Of a DNA stretch of 7,192 nucleotides, positions 1-7,131 are shown in pieces. Position 1 is the first letter of the stretch, and every line of letters starts with the position of its first letter. The notes under the pieces are model-generated. The model searched no databases. It had not been told where the DNA came from and saw only the letters and a list, made by a program, of their open reading frames with translations. The stretch comes from Glaciecola sp034112105 (lineage in GTDB: Bacteria; Pseudomonadota; Gammaproteobacteria; Enterobacterales; Alteromonadaceae), in NCBI GenBank assembly GCA_034112105.1, contig JAWUVZ010000113.1, forward strand, positions 1 to 7,192, in the 5' to 3' direction. The translations under genes were made by a program, and so were the position numbers.

Positions 1-1767
1 AGAGATGTCGCTGCCCAGTTATTAGACGTTTATGCTAAACGAGCTGCCAACCCAGGTTTTGCATACCCTATTGAATGGAGCGAATATAGAACATTTCAAG
101 ACAGCTTTCCTTTTGAGGAAACCGTGGACCAAGACACCGCTATTAACGCAGTGCTGCAAGACATGGGTAGTGGGAATGCGATGGACAGACTCGTTTGTGG
201 CGACGTCGGTTTCGGTAAAACCGAAGTTGCTATGCGTGCCGCATTCATTGCAGCATCCAGTGGTAAACAAGTCGCCATTTTGGTACCTACAACACTTTTA
301 GCACAACAGCATTATGAAAACTTTAAGGATCGCTTTGCACAATGGCCCTTCAAAATCGAAGTTATTTCTCGATTTGGCAGCGCAAAAGAACAAAAAGCAG
401 TTATTGATGACCTTGCTAATGGACAAGGCGACATCGTTATTGGCACGCATAAACTATTGCAAGATGATGTAAAATTTAAAGACTTAGGGCTTGTTATTAT
501 TGATGAAGAACATCGCTTTGGTGTTCGTCAAAAAGAAAAATTTAAAGCATTACGAGCCGACGTTGATATTCTTACTCTTACCGCTACGCCTATTCCTCGA
601 ACCTTGAATATGGCATTAAGTGGCATGCGTGATTTATCGATTATTGCTACGCCGCCGGCAAAGCGACTTGCTATAAAAACATTTGTGCAAGTGCGCCACA
701 CTGACATTATTCGTGAAGCCATCATGCGAGAGATATTGCGTGGTGGACAAGTTTACTTCTTGCATAATGAAGTTAAAACTATCGAACAAACCGCGCGCGA
801 GATTGAGGAAATCATCCCTGAAGCCCGGATCGCGATTGGCCATGGTCAGATGCGTGAACGCGAACTAGAAAATGTGATGAATGACTTTTATCATCAGCGC
901 TATAACGTATTAGTCTGTACCACTATTGTCGAGACAGGTATTGATGTGCCGACAGCAAATACAATCATTATGGATAGGGCTGACCATTTAGGCTTAGCGC
1001 AACTGCATCAATTGCGCGGCCGCGTGGGTCGTTCTCATCATCAAGCTTATGCCTATTTATTAACACCGCATCCAAAGCGAATGACTAAAGACGCAGCAAA
1101 GCGTCTAGAAGCGATCGCCTCTCTTGAGGATCTTGGCGCAGGGTTTGCGTTAGCAACACACGATCTAGAGATCCGTGGTGCTGGAGAGTTGCTGGGAGAC
1201 GACCAATCAGGACAAATCAATACGATTGGTTTTAGTCTGTATATGGAAATGTTAGAACAGGCTGTTGAAGCACTCAAAGAAGGCAAAGAGCCGTCATTAG
1301 ACGACGTTCTCGCTGCACAGACTGAAGTTGATTTGCGCATACCTGCCCTGCTTCCTGATAACTATATAGGTGATGTTAATACACGATTATCACTTTATAA
1401 GAAATTAGCAGGATGCAAAAATCAAAATGAAATTGACGAATATCAAATCGAGTTAATAGACCGCTTTGGTCTACTACCAGATAGCGCTAAGAACTTAGTT
1501 AAGCAATCAGGTCTGAAACTAAAGGCACAAAAAGTCGGTATTCGAAAGATTGAAACGACTCAGGCAGGTGGGCTTATTGAGTTTGAGCAAACGACTAAAA
1601 TAGATCCCAGTTTCTTAATACAGCTTATCCAAAAATATCCGAGTCTATATAAGTTTGAAGGCCCTTTGAAGCTAAGATTCATGAAAAAGCTCGACAGTGC
1701 AGCGCAAAAATTGGATCATGTGCGTGATTTACTCGATAAATTTTTAAAGGAATGCCATGCAAGCTAG
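1..1767 (+). CDS. mfd: Transcription-repair coupling factor Mfd, C-terminal half (5' end outside window)
   Basis: Mfd is a cytoplasmic ATP-driven DNA translocase that pushes stalled RNA polymerase off damaged DNA and recruits UvrA for transcription-coupled repair. The reading frame is open from the first base, so 588 C-terminal residues are present of a family length near 1150; the missing part would hold the UvrB-like and polymerase-binding domains. Visible motifs, in local numbering, are Walker A GDVGFGKT (67-74, bases 199-222), the DEEH box (168-171, bases 502-513), TATPIPRT (194-201), the GHGQMRERELE stretch of the second RecA lobe and motif VI QLRGRVGRS (337-345). The RecG-like translocation (TRG) segment with DLGAGFALATHDLEIRGAGE follows, and the last 150 or so residues match the C-terminal D7 domain. 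Similarity to E. coli Mfd is obvious along the whole length. A GTG at 124 is internal, not a start. No frameshift or missing motif is seen. It is the first gene of an apparent run with csiV and the adenosyltransferase gene. Confidence 0.98.
   Translation, partial: RDVAAQLLDVYAKRAANPGFAYPIEWSEYRTFQDSFPFEETVDQDTAINAVLQDMGSGNAMDRLVCGDVGFGKTEVAMRAAFIAASSGKQVAILVPTTLLAQQHYENFKDRFAQWPFKIEVISRFGSAKEQKAVIDDLANGQGDIVIGTHKLLQDDVKFKDLGLVIIDEEHRFGVRQKEKFKALRADVDILTLTATPIPRTLNMALSGMRDLSIIATPPAKRLAIKTFVQVRHTDIIREAIMREILRGGQVYFLHNEVKTIEQTAREIEEIIPEARIAIGHGQMRERELENVMNDFYHQRYNVLVCTTIVETGIDVPTANTIIMDRADHLGLAQLHQLRGRVGRSHHQAYAYLLTPHPKRMTKDAAKRLEAIASLEDLGAGFALATHDLEIRGAGELLGDDQSGQINTIGFSLYMEMLEQAVEALKEGKEPSLDDVLAAQTEVDLRIPALLPDNYIGDVNTRLSLYKKLAGCKNQNEIDEYQIELIDRFGLLPDSAKNLVKQSGLKLKAQKVGIRKIETTQAGGLIEFEQTTKIDPSFLIQLIQKYPSLYKFEGPLKLRFMKKLDSAAQKLDHVRDLLDKFLKECHAS
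1747..1751 (+). promoter_or_regulatory. Shine-Dalgarno sequence AAGGA inside the end of mfd
   Basis: AAGGA lies 5 nt before an ATG at 1757 that is in frame with csiV. This is the best ribosome-binding signal for csiV and would couple its translation to the end of mfd (stop at 1765-1767). It favours the long csiV start, whereas the protein sequence favours the ATG at 1862. Confidence 0.55.
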
Positions 1768-1861
1768 AGCCTCACTGCTGAGTCTTTTCGTTAGTTGCGC
1801 CGATGATTCAGCGCGCAAGGTGATTACGGGTGTAAGATGTGCTGTTAGCTCATTGGCTGGT

Positions 1862-3037
1862 ATGAAACCAAATTTAACGATAATCACAGCCACTGGAACT
1901 GCATTGGTCTTGCTTTCAACGCCAATGCAAGCCCTATCGCAAGAAGAAGAGGATTGGTGGTTTGACGTAGAAGTTATTGCATTTAAGCGCAACACTGCGA
2001 ACACGGTACTTGAAGAAGATTTTAGCTATATAACCCATGAAGTATCGTCAACAAAAGCAATTGACCTCATTAGTCTTCCTTTATACCGCAGAGCTAATCC
2101 GTTACTTAACTTACAACGAATGCTTTATGAGTGCTCATCCAACTCAGCATTATATCAATCAAATTTACCTTTTTTAGATAAAATCGATAGCATTAATTTA
2201 GTTGATTATGATTATGTTACCGTTGATTTTTCTAATAAATACAACCTATTTACGCCTCTAATGAACAGTGAAGAACGCTTTCGTATTTTATTGGATGCAC
2301 AGAACTGCAGTAAGCAAAAACAGGCAATTGCAAGTTCGTTGTTAATGGTTCGTAGTACAAGTAAAATCCCCGTTTACTTGCAGCAACCTAGCATTAGCAT
2401 CACTGAAAATGCGCACTTGCTAGATGACAATCAACTGACACTCATCGATTATGCAAAAAAGTTATTTGGACAGCGCGATATTCATGCGTTAAGCCACATA
2501 GCCTGGCGCCAAGCAGTATTTTTTGGAGAAGAAAATTCGGTATTTTATCGCGTATTTGCGGGTGATAAACTGAAACTCCCAGAACAATTAATATTATCAT
2601 ATGAGACTTTAAAGCAAAAATATGACCCTGAAATAAAAAGTATTATCGATCAAAACTCCAAGACATTTTTTGCTGAGTTAACGCAACAATTGAATGAAGC
2701 AAATCCTGTCAATTGGGAAAGTAGAGCGATTAATAAAGAAAGTGAATTAACTGACTCAGCTTCCATAGATGATGTGTGGGAAATCGACGGTAAAGTAAAA
2801 GTTTATTTGAAGTATATAAATCGAGTCCCCTATTTACATATTGAGTCAGAATTTGAATTTCATGAATTAGAACTTAATAGTTTTGGCGAAGCTGAAATTA
2901 AACAATATCCGTTTAAGCAACGTAGACGTGTAATAAGTAAGCAAATTCACTATTTTGATCATCCCAAAATGGGAATTATTATTAGACTACAGCGCTATGA
3001 AAAGCCCAAAGAAGAAGACAATGAAGATATACACTAA
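1862..3037 (+). CDS. csiV: CsiV family periplasmic protein, activator of peptidoglycan synthase PBP1A
   Basis: In Vibrio cholerae, CsiV binds peptidoglycan in the periplasm and acts through LpoA to stimulate PBP1A; that role is family knowledge and is not shown here. From ATG 1862 the product has 391 residues and starts with a normal Sec signal peptide: Lys2, a hydrophobic core at about 5-19, and a likely cleavage after PMQA (residue 24). The mature N-terminus carries the family hallmark DWWFDVEVIAFKRN (31-44). The C-terminus carries the second hallmark, RRRVISKQIHYFDHPKMGI (from 354), preceded by a beta-rich segment with RVPYLHIESEFEF. The middle is poorly conserved and rich in Asn, Ser and Gln. 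The frame is also open upstream to ATG 1757, which has a good Shine-Dalgarno sequence and would add 35 residues in front of the signal peptide. I prefer 1862 because a 35-residue extension ahead of a complete signal peptide is atypical, but 1862 itself has no clear ribosome-binding site. Placement directly after mfd fits what I recall of related genomes. Confidence 0.9.
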   Translation: MKPNLTIITATGTALVLLSTPMQALSQEEEDWWFDVEVIAFKRNTANTVLEEDFSYITHEVSSTKAIDLISLPLYRRANPLLNLQRMLYECSSNSALYQSNLPFLDKIDSINLVDYDYVTVDFSNKYNLFTPLMNSEERFRILLDAQNCSKQKQAIASSLLMVRSTSKIPVYLQQPSISITENAHLLDDNQLTLIDYAKKLFGQRDIHALSHIAWRQAVFFGEENSVFYRVFAGDKLKLPEQLILSYETLKQKYDPEIKSIIDQNSKTFFAELTQQLNEANPVNWESRAINKESELTDSASIDDVWEIDGKVKVYLKYINRVPYLHIESEFEFHELELNSFGEAEIKQYPFKQRRRVISKQIHYFDHPKMGIIIRLQRYEKPKEEDNEDIH

Positions 3038-3566
3038 AACTGGTGACAAGGGCACAACGCAGGTGTATACCTCGGAAGTGCTTCGTTTGGATAAGAATGA
3101 TGCTATTTTAGAATGTTATGGCTCAATCGATGAGTTGAATAGCCATATAGGGTTATTGAGTGCATTGATGAGTAATATAGACGCCGACATCAATGATGCA
3201 AATAGTCTTAGTCCAACCTTTATGTTCGATATTCAAAAAACGTTATTCAGTATTGGTTTTGCTATATCGGACAAGCCACAAATTGATGAGAATGCAACAC
3301 AAGTACTAGAGGATGCGATTGATAAACTGCAGCAAGAATTGCCAATGCAAACAAAGTTTATCTTGCCAGGAGGAAGCCAGTTGGCCGCCCAAGCCCATAT
3401 ATGTAGGACTGTTGCAAGAAGAGCCGAGAGAACAATTGTCAGCGTATCGCAACAACGCAAGGTACCGGCTATATGTATACAATATTTAAACCGCTTATCC
3501 GACTATTTTTTTGTTGCTGCTAGAGCATTCAATTGTAGAGCTCAAATTGCTGATATCGAAGTATAG
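3021..3566 (+). CDS. PduO-type ATP:cob(I)alamin adenosyltransferase
   Basis: This cytoplasmic enzyme transfers the adenosyl group of ATP to cob(I)alamin or cobinamide, giving coenzyme B12 (adenosylcobalamin). The 181-residue product is normal for the PduO family and unrelated to the BtuR/CobA family. The N-terminal ATP-binding motif is TKTGDKGTT (5-13), followed by ECYGSIDELNS (31-41), FILPGGS (113-119), CRTVARRAER (128-137) and YLNRLSDYFF (155-164). From memory of the Lactobacillus reuteri enzyme, Asp37 and Arg129 would form the conserved salt bridge, with Phe113, Arg133 and Asn157 lining the ATP and corrinoid pocket; all are present. I chose ATG 3021 because the family begins MKIYTKTGDKG; an in-frame ATG at 2955 would add 22 unconserved residues translated from within csiV. 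The gene overlaps the end of csiV by 17 bp and has only a weak purine-rich ribosome site (GAAGAAG), which suggests translational coupling. No other B12 gene is in view, so it more likely serves corrinoid salvage or an AdoCbl-dependent enzyme elsewhere. Confidence 0.95.
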   Translation: MKIYTKTGDKGTTQVYTSEVLRLDKNDAILECYGSIDELNSHIGLLSALMSNIDADINDANSLSPTFMFDIQKTLFSIGFAISDKPQIDENATQVLEDAIDKLQQELPMQTKFILPGGSQLAAQAHICRTVARRAERTIVSVSQQRKVPAICIQYLNRLSDYFFVAARAFNCRAQIADIEV

Positions 3567-3578
3567 GCAAAATCCACT

Positions 3579-3604
3579 CCTGCTGGTCCTGCCTGCAGGT
3601 TTTC
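3579..3604 (+). terminator. Weak candidate terminator after the adenosyltransferase gene
   Basis: CCTGC (3579-3583) and GCAGG (3595-3599) can form a 5 bp GC-rich stem with an 11 nt loop, followed by TTTTC. An alternative 4 bp stem uses CCTG at 3588-3591. It sits just after the stop codon at 3566, where a terminator is expected ahead of the convergent nagZ, but the stem is short and the T-run is interrupted by C. Confidence 0.3.
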
Positions 3605-3611
3605 TTTGCTT

Positions 3612-3631
3612 CTAACCTAACCTAACTTAAC
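3612..3631. repeat. Short tandem repeat, CTAAC x3 plus TTAAC
   Basis: Three perfect CTAAC units (3612-3626) are followed by a one-base variant TTAAC (3627-3631), between the convergent ends of the adenosyltransferase gene and nagZ. No function is evident. Slippage-type length variation is possible, but it would lie outside both coding regions. Confidence 0.8.
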
Positions 3632-3653
3632 AGTTGACCTTAAGAGAACTGTT
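3629..3653. repeat. Inverted repeat over the nagZ stop codon
   Basis: AACAGTT (3629-3635) and AACTGTT (3647-3653) are perfect 7 bp arms around an 11 nt centre that contains the CTTAAG palindrome and the nagZ stop. It could form an AT-rich hairpin in transcripts from either strand and may help end convergent transcription. No T-run follows on either strand, so it is not a classical intrinsic terminator. Confidence 0.5.
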
Positions 3654-4662
3654 CATTGGCTAAATTAATTAGCCTGACACTGGCTAGATAAGTCGCTTGT
3701 ATTTGTTGTTGATTCGGTGTCGCTTGACGCGGTTCCTTTTGAAGTAAGTTCAGCCATTTTTGACTATAAACCTTTTTTTGACTCAGTCCATCTAACACTT
3801 TTTCTGCTTCGCAAGGTGCATTGCAAACCAATACCATATCGCAACCAGCCTCTATGGCGTACTCAGCGCGATCAGTTACACTTCCTGCAATACTCGCCGC
3901 CTGCATTGACAAATCATCTGAAAATACGACACCTTCAAAGCCAAGTTCTTTACGCAAAATTTGTTTTATCCAAATTGATGAGAATCCTGCTGGCTTGCTA
4001 TCTACACTAGGATATATCACGTGTGCTGGCATCACTGCATCTATCTTTTTTTCACTAATCAGCTGTTTAAACACTCTCATATCTTGCTCATAGATTTCAT
4101 TAAAACTACGTCTATCAACAGGCATAGCGATATGACTATCTTCAGCTACTGAGCCATGACCCGGAAAGTGTTTACCCGTACTTTTCATACCAGCTGTTTG
4201 CATACCTTTAATATATGCACCACTTAAACGAATGACCTGATCAGGCTCAGACGAGAATGCCCTACTTCCTATAACTTCGCTAACCCCGTTAAGGTCGAGA
4301 ACGGGTGCAAAACTAATATCAAGTCCTAATTGAAGTAACTCATAAGCCATACAAAACCCCATCGCTTGTGCTAAGTCGAGTTGGATATTTTGCGATACTT
4401 CAAATCTTTCAATGTTTGCCATAGCTGGAATTTGGGTGAAACCGTCTCTGAAACGCTGAACTCTCCCACCTTCATGATCAACGGAAATAAGAAAAGGCTT
4501 GTTTACAGTGCGCCTGATGTCTTTAATCAACGCCGATAATTGCGACCTTTCAGCATAGTTACGGCTAAATAATATTAAACCACCACACAGAGGGTGTTGT
4601 AATATTTCACGCTCAACAGGGCTCAGTTCAAAACTGTGCACATCAAGAATAACAGGTGACAT
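3640..4662 (-). CDS. nagZ: Beta-N-acetylhexosaminidase NagZ (GH3), peptidoglycan recycling
   Basis: NagZ is a cytoplasmic glycoside hydrolase family 3 enzyme that removes GlcNAc from GlcNAc-1,6-anhydroMurNAc-peptides imported during cell-wall recycling. In bacteria with AmpR/AmpC its products induce beta-lactamase. The 340-residue product matches the family length (E. coli about 341) and aligns from end to end: SVDHEGGRVQRFR (60-72), SFAPVLDL (117-124), KHFPGHG (164-170) with the Asp175/His177 catalytic dyad in EDSH, MPAHVIY (211-217) and VFSDDLSM (246-253), where Asp249 (bases 3916-3918) is the expected nucleophile. There is no signal peptide, as expected. I chose the start at 4662 because MSPVILDV aligns with E. 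coli MGPVMLDV and a strong AAGGA lies 5 nt upstream; the in-frame ATG at 4692 would add ten basic residues with no such support. The gene converges on the adenosyltransferase gene and diverges from the acylase gene, so it is probably transcribed alone. Confidence 0.97.
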   Translation of the reverse strand: MSPVILDVHSFELSPVEREILQHPLCGGLILFSRNYAERSQLSALIKDIRRTVNKPFLISVDHEGGRVQRFRDGFTQIPAMANIERFEVSQNIQLDLAQAMGFCMAYELLQLGLDISFAPVLDLNGVSEVIGSRAFSSEPDQVIRLSGAYIKGMQTAGMKSTGKHFPGHGSVAEDSHIAMPVDRRSFNEIYEQDMRVFKQLISEKKIDAVMPAHVIYPSVDSKPAGFSSIWIKQILRKELGFEGVVFSDDLSMQAASIAGSVTDRAEYAIEAGCDMVLVCNAPCEAEKVLDGLSQKKVYSQKWLNLLQKEPRQATPNQQQIQATYLASVRLINLANEQFS

Positions 4663-4667
4663 AGTGT

Positions 4668-4672
4668 TCCTT
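4668..4672 (-). promoter_or_regulatory. Shine-Dalgarno sequence of nagZ
   Basis: On the minus strand AAGGA (inside AAAAAGGA) stands 5 nt before the ATG at 4662-4660. It lies downstream of the alternative ATG at 4692 and so decides in favour of the shorter 340-residue NagZ. Confidence 0.8.
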
Positions 4673-4688
4673 TTTAATAATTTCCTAT

Positions 4689-4708
4689 GCATTGTTTTTA
4701 AACAACGC
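4689..4708. repeat. Interrupted palindrome nearer nagZ
   Basis: Perfect 6 bp arms TTGTTT (4692-4697) and AAACAA (4700-4705) flank a TT centre. After one mismatch the symmetry continues with outer GC/GC, so 8 of 9 positions pair over 20 bp. It lies 26 bp upstream of the nagZ start in the divergent region, a position compatible with an operator or a 5' leader hairpin of nagZ. No known regulator consensus is recognised. Confidence 0.5.
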
Positions 4709-4723
4709 TGGGGATAAAACTTG

Positions 4724-4750
4724 AAAGCTAAGTAGGTTTGACTTAGCCTT
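4724..4750. repeat. Interrupted palindrome nearer the acylase gene
   Basis: GCTAAGT (4727-4733) and ACTTAGC (4741-4747) are perfect 7 bp arms with a 7 nt spacer. After one mismatch two more outer pairs (AA/TT) follow, giving 9 of 10 paired positions. The right arm overlaps TTGACT (4738-4743), which resembles a -35 box, although no -10 box stands at a normal distance. It could be a dimeric-repressor operator for either divergent gene. There is no T-run, so it is not a terminator. Confidence 0.5.
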
Positions 4751-4786
4751 ACCCATAATAAAGGTTAAACATAAAAAGAAAAACAA

Positions 4787-7123
4787 ATGAAGTTAATCAA
4801 ACCTATACTCTTTACTATATTTTCTCTCGCACTAGTTATTTTCATCGTTGTCTATTCTATTTTACGCGCCAGTTTACCTTCGCTCGATCATAAATTCTCA
4901 ACTGAATGGGTTGAAAGTAGCACAACTATCGAAAGAGATAGTATTGGAGTGGCGAAAATTTCCGCTCAGTCACCATCCGATGCCGTTTTCGCGTTGGGTT
5001 ATGTACATGGACAGGACCGCTTATTTCAAATGGATTTACTTCGTCGCAGTGCTGCTGGCGAACTATCCGAAATTGTAGGCGACATTGCAATTGATATCGA
5101 CAAGAAAGCTCGCTTTCATCAATTTCGACAACGTGCCCGCAAAGCGATTACCAATTTACCAGAAGAACAAAAAAGCTTGCTTGAAAGCTATGCAAGAGGC
5201 GTTAATTTAGCAGCTAGCGAATATATAGCAAAGCCTTTTGAGTACTTGCTGACGCGAACTGAGTTTACAGAATGGCTTCCTGAAGATAGCTTGCTGGTGA
5301 GTTACAGTATGTACCTTGATCTGCAAGGAGGTCAGGTAGAAAGAGATCTAGTAAACACTTTCCTTGTAGATAAATTTGGTTATGGTTTGCTAGACTTCTT
5401 CAATATGCAAAGCCCCTATCAAGCAGCATTAGATGGCAGTATTCTTGGTGGTCAGAAACCCGAAATTCCTAGTTTAAATATCGATTTAAGCAAACTAAAA
5501 AAAAATACAGATATCAGCGATGGCCTACTCTCTTTCAATAGTATTGCCGAACCTTTGGATATTGGCAGTAACAATTGGGCCGTCACTGGAGCGCTAACAG
5601 ATTCTGAAAGTGCGATGGTTAGCGATGATATGCACTTAGGTTTGCGTGTACCACCAATTTGGTATCGTGCACAGTTAAATTACATTTCAAAAGGAAAAGA
5701 GACAACCATAACTGGCGTTTCTTTGCCAGGTACACCCATCATTATTGTTGGTTCTAACGGCCACGTTTCGTGGGGATTCACAAATGCAAACCTCGATAAT
5801 GTCGATTGGATAAGGCTTAAAGATGAAACTAAAACCGAGATTGTTAGCGAAGTAATCACGTTAAAAGATGGAGAAGAAGTACTTAAAATAGAAATGAGTC
5901 AATATGGACCAGTACGAACAATGGATGATGAACGTTACGCTCTGGTATGGGTTGCCCATCAGGATTATGCGGTAAATATGTCAATAATGGAAATGGCGAA
6001 GGCTCAAAGCCTAGAAGAAGCCTTTGCTATTGCAGACAAAGTTCGCATTCCAGTGCAAAACTTGATGCTTGGAGACGCACAAGGTAATGCAGGCTGGCGT
6101 CCTATTGGAGCTGTAACCGCTAGGAAAACCCCTAGTCTATTCGCAATTGATGAAGACGATTATTCGGACCTTTGGTTGCAACAGGAGCCAAATCTACCGA
6201 CTCATATTAATCCGAGCCATGGTCGTCTATGGACAGCAAATGCCAGAGTTATTTCAGCAGATGACTTTCCTCGATATGGTGATGGTGGTTATGCCATTGG
6301 TGCTAGAGGCTTACAAATTAGAGATCGCTTGTTTGAGAAGGAAAGCTTTACCGAACAGGATTTCTATTCAATACAAATGGACAATGAAGCTCGTTTTATT
6401 ATGCCATGGCATATGAAACTAATTAACGTATTACGCAAGAATCCGCTGTTATATGCAAAAGATATCGACATACTAAATCAATGGAAAAACTGCGCATGCG
6501 CAGAGTCAATTGGTTATACCCTTACTCGCCGTTATCGCTCAACAATTATTAATTCTTTATTAGCTCCCATTTACGATGCAATGCCAGACGCTGATCGTTC
6601 ATTGGCGAGTGCCTTGAGAGGGATTGAACCCGCTATTTGGATGTTATTAGACACAGAAGCAGTTGATTGGTTACCCAATGAGTTCTCTTCTTACGACAAT
6701 TTTCTGCTCGCTAGCTATACCAGTACAAAAACAGAATTAATTAAACAATATGATGCTAATCCTCAGACACTAGAAGGACTTGAATGGGGCAATGTAAATA
6801 AATTAAAAATACAACATCCATTTGCTAGTCAGTTAGGCCCATTCGCAGGTCTACTAAACATGCCCGAAGTTGACGGATTTGGTGATAGTTTTATGCCCGC
6901 GGTGCAGTTATCCAAATTTGGCGCGTCACAACGATTAATTGTTCGCCCTGGAAATGAGGATAAAGGCATATTAACAGTGCCCGGAGGACAATCTGGACAC
7001 CCGCTATCTGAGTTTTATAGCGCTGGCTTTATGGCATATGCACAAGGGAAGAACACACCACTGCTGCCAAGTGAAACGCAGCATGTAATTACTATTTCAC
7101 CAAAAGTGGCTAGCAATCCCTGA
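4787..7123 (+). CDS. Penicillin acylase family protein (Ntn hydrolase, S45), membrane-anchored or secreted
   Basis: This family hydrolyses amide bonds in beta-lactams, acyl-homoserine lactones or other N-acyl compounds, and matures by cutting itself into alpha and beta chains. The 778-residue product starts with a hydrophobic segment (about 6-26) after Lys2 and Lys5; there is no clear AxA cleavage site, so it may stay as an N-terminal anchor with the enzyme in the periplasm. The alpha chain shows the conserved FALGYVHGQDRLFQMDLLRR (68-87) and AAGELSE. Self-cleavage is expected between Gly260 and Ser261 in DIGSNNWAVTG, making Ser261 (bases 5567-5569) the catalytic nucleophile and leaving a beta chain of 518 residues. 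The beta chain carries DDMHLGLRVPPIWY (280-293, His283 near the active site), VGSNGHVSWGFTN (321-333) and LWTANARV (481-488), where Asn485 is the probable oxyanion-hole residue. The catalytic set therefore looks intact. The substrate cannot be told from sequence. The start at 4787 has only a weak ribosome site (AAGAAA) but gives the expected signal segment. The gene diverges from nagZ and seems to be transcribed alone. Confidence 0.93.
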   Translation: MKLIKPILFTIFSLALVIFIVVYSILRASLPSLDHKFSTEWVESSTTIERDSIGVAKISAQSPSDAVFALGYVHGQDRLFQMDLLRRSAAGELSEIVGDIAIDIDKKARFHQFRQRARKAITNLPEEQKSLLESYARGVNLAASEYIAKPFEYLLTRTEFTEWLPEDSLLVSYSMYLDLQGGQVERDLVNTFLVDKFGYGLLDFFNMQSPYQAALDGSILGGQKPEIPSLNIDLSKLKKNTDISDGLLSFNSIAEPLDIGSNNWAVTGALTDSESAMVSDDMHLGLRVPPIWYRAQLNYISKGKETTITGVSLPGTPIIIVGSNGHVSWGFTNANLDNVDWIRLKDETKTEIVSEVITLKDGEEVLKIEMSQYGPVRTMDDERYALVWVAHQDYAVNMSIMEMAKAQSLEEAFAIADKVRIPVQNLMLGDAQGNAGWRPIGAVTARKTPSLFAIDEDDYSDLWLQQEPNLPTHINPSHGRLWTANARVISADDFPRYGDGGYAIGARGLQIRDRLFEKESFTEQDFYSIQMDNEARFIMPWHMKLINVLRKNPLLYAKDIDILNQWKNCACAESIGYTLTRRYRSTIINSLLAPIYDAMPDADRSLASALRGIEPAIWMLLDTEAVDWLPNEFSSYDNFLLASYTSTKTELIKQYDANPQTLEGLEWGNVNKLKIQHPFASQLGPFAGLLNMPEVDGFGDSFMPAVQLSKFGASQRLIVRPGNEDKGILTVPGGQSGHPLSEFYSAGFMAYAQGKNTPLLPSETQHVITISPKVASNP

Positions 7124-7131
7124 TTTTTTAA

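Noticed and set aside
22..301. Open frames on both strands overlapping the start of the window
   Set aside because: They lie over well-conserved mfd codons (through the Walker A region), have low-complexity or Cys-rich translations, and match no known family.
528..1340. Minus-strand open frames of 60-95 codons inside mfd
   Set aside because: They are shadows of the conserved helicase region with no ribosome site or recognisable domain.
3233..3460. Minus-strand 75-codon frame inside the adenosyltransferase gene
   Set aside because: It is the antisense of the conserved PduO motifs, and its composition is explained by the coding strand.
3612..3631. CTAAC repeat as a CRISPR-like or telomere-like array
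   Set aside because: The units are 5 bp with no spacers and only about four copies, so it is a simple microsatellite.
3717..4093. Two plus-strand frames of 90-97 codons opposite nagZ
   Set aside because: nagZ is conserved along this whole stretch, and the frames have no homology or upstream ribosome site.
4738..4759. Possible sigma-70 promoter for the acylase gene: TTGACT (4738-4743) with CATAAT (4754-4759)
   Set aside because: The boxes are only 10 bp apart, far below the usual 16-18, and no acceptable -10 lies at the right distance from TTGACT.
4848..5078. 76-codon frame inside the acylase gene in another frame
   Set aside because: It overlaps the conserved alpha-chain motif of the acylase and has no independent support.
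7115..7130. Intrinsic terminator at the T6 run after the acylase stop
   Set aside because: No GC-rich stem precedes the T-run; only a GCTAGC self-complementary hexamer is nearby.
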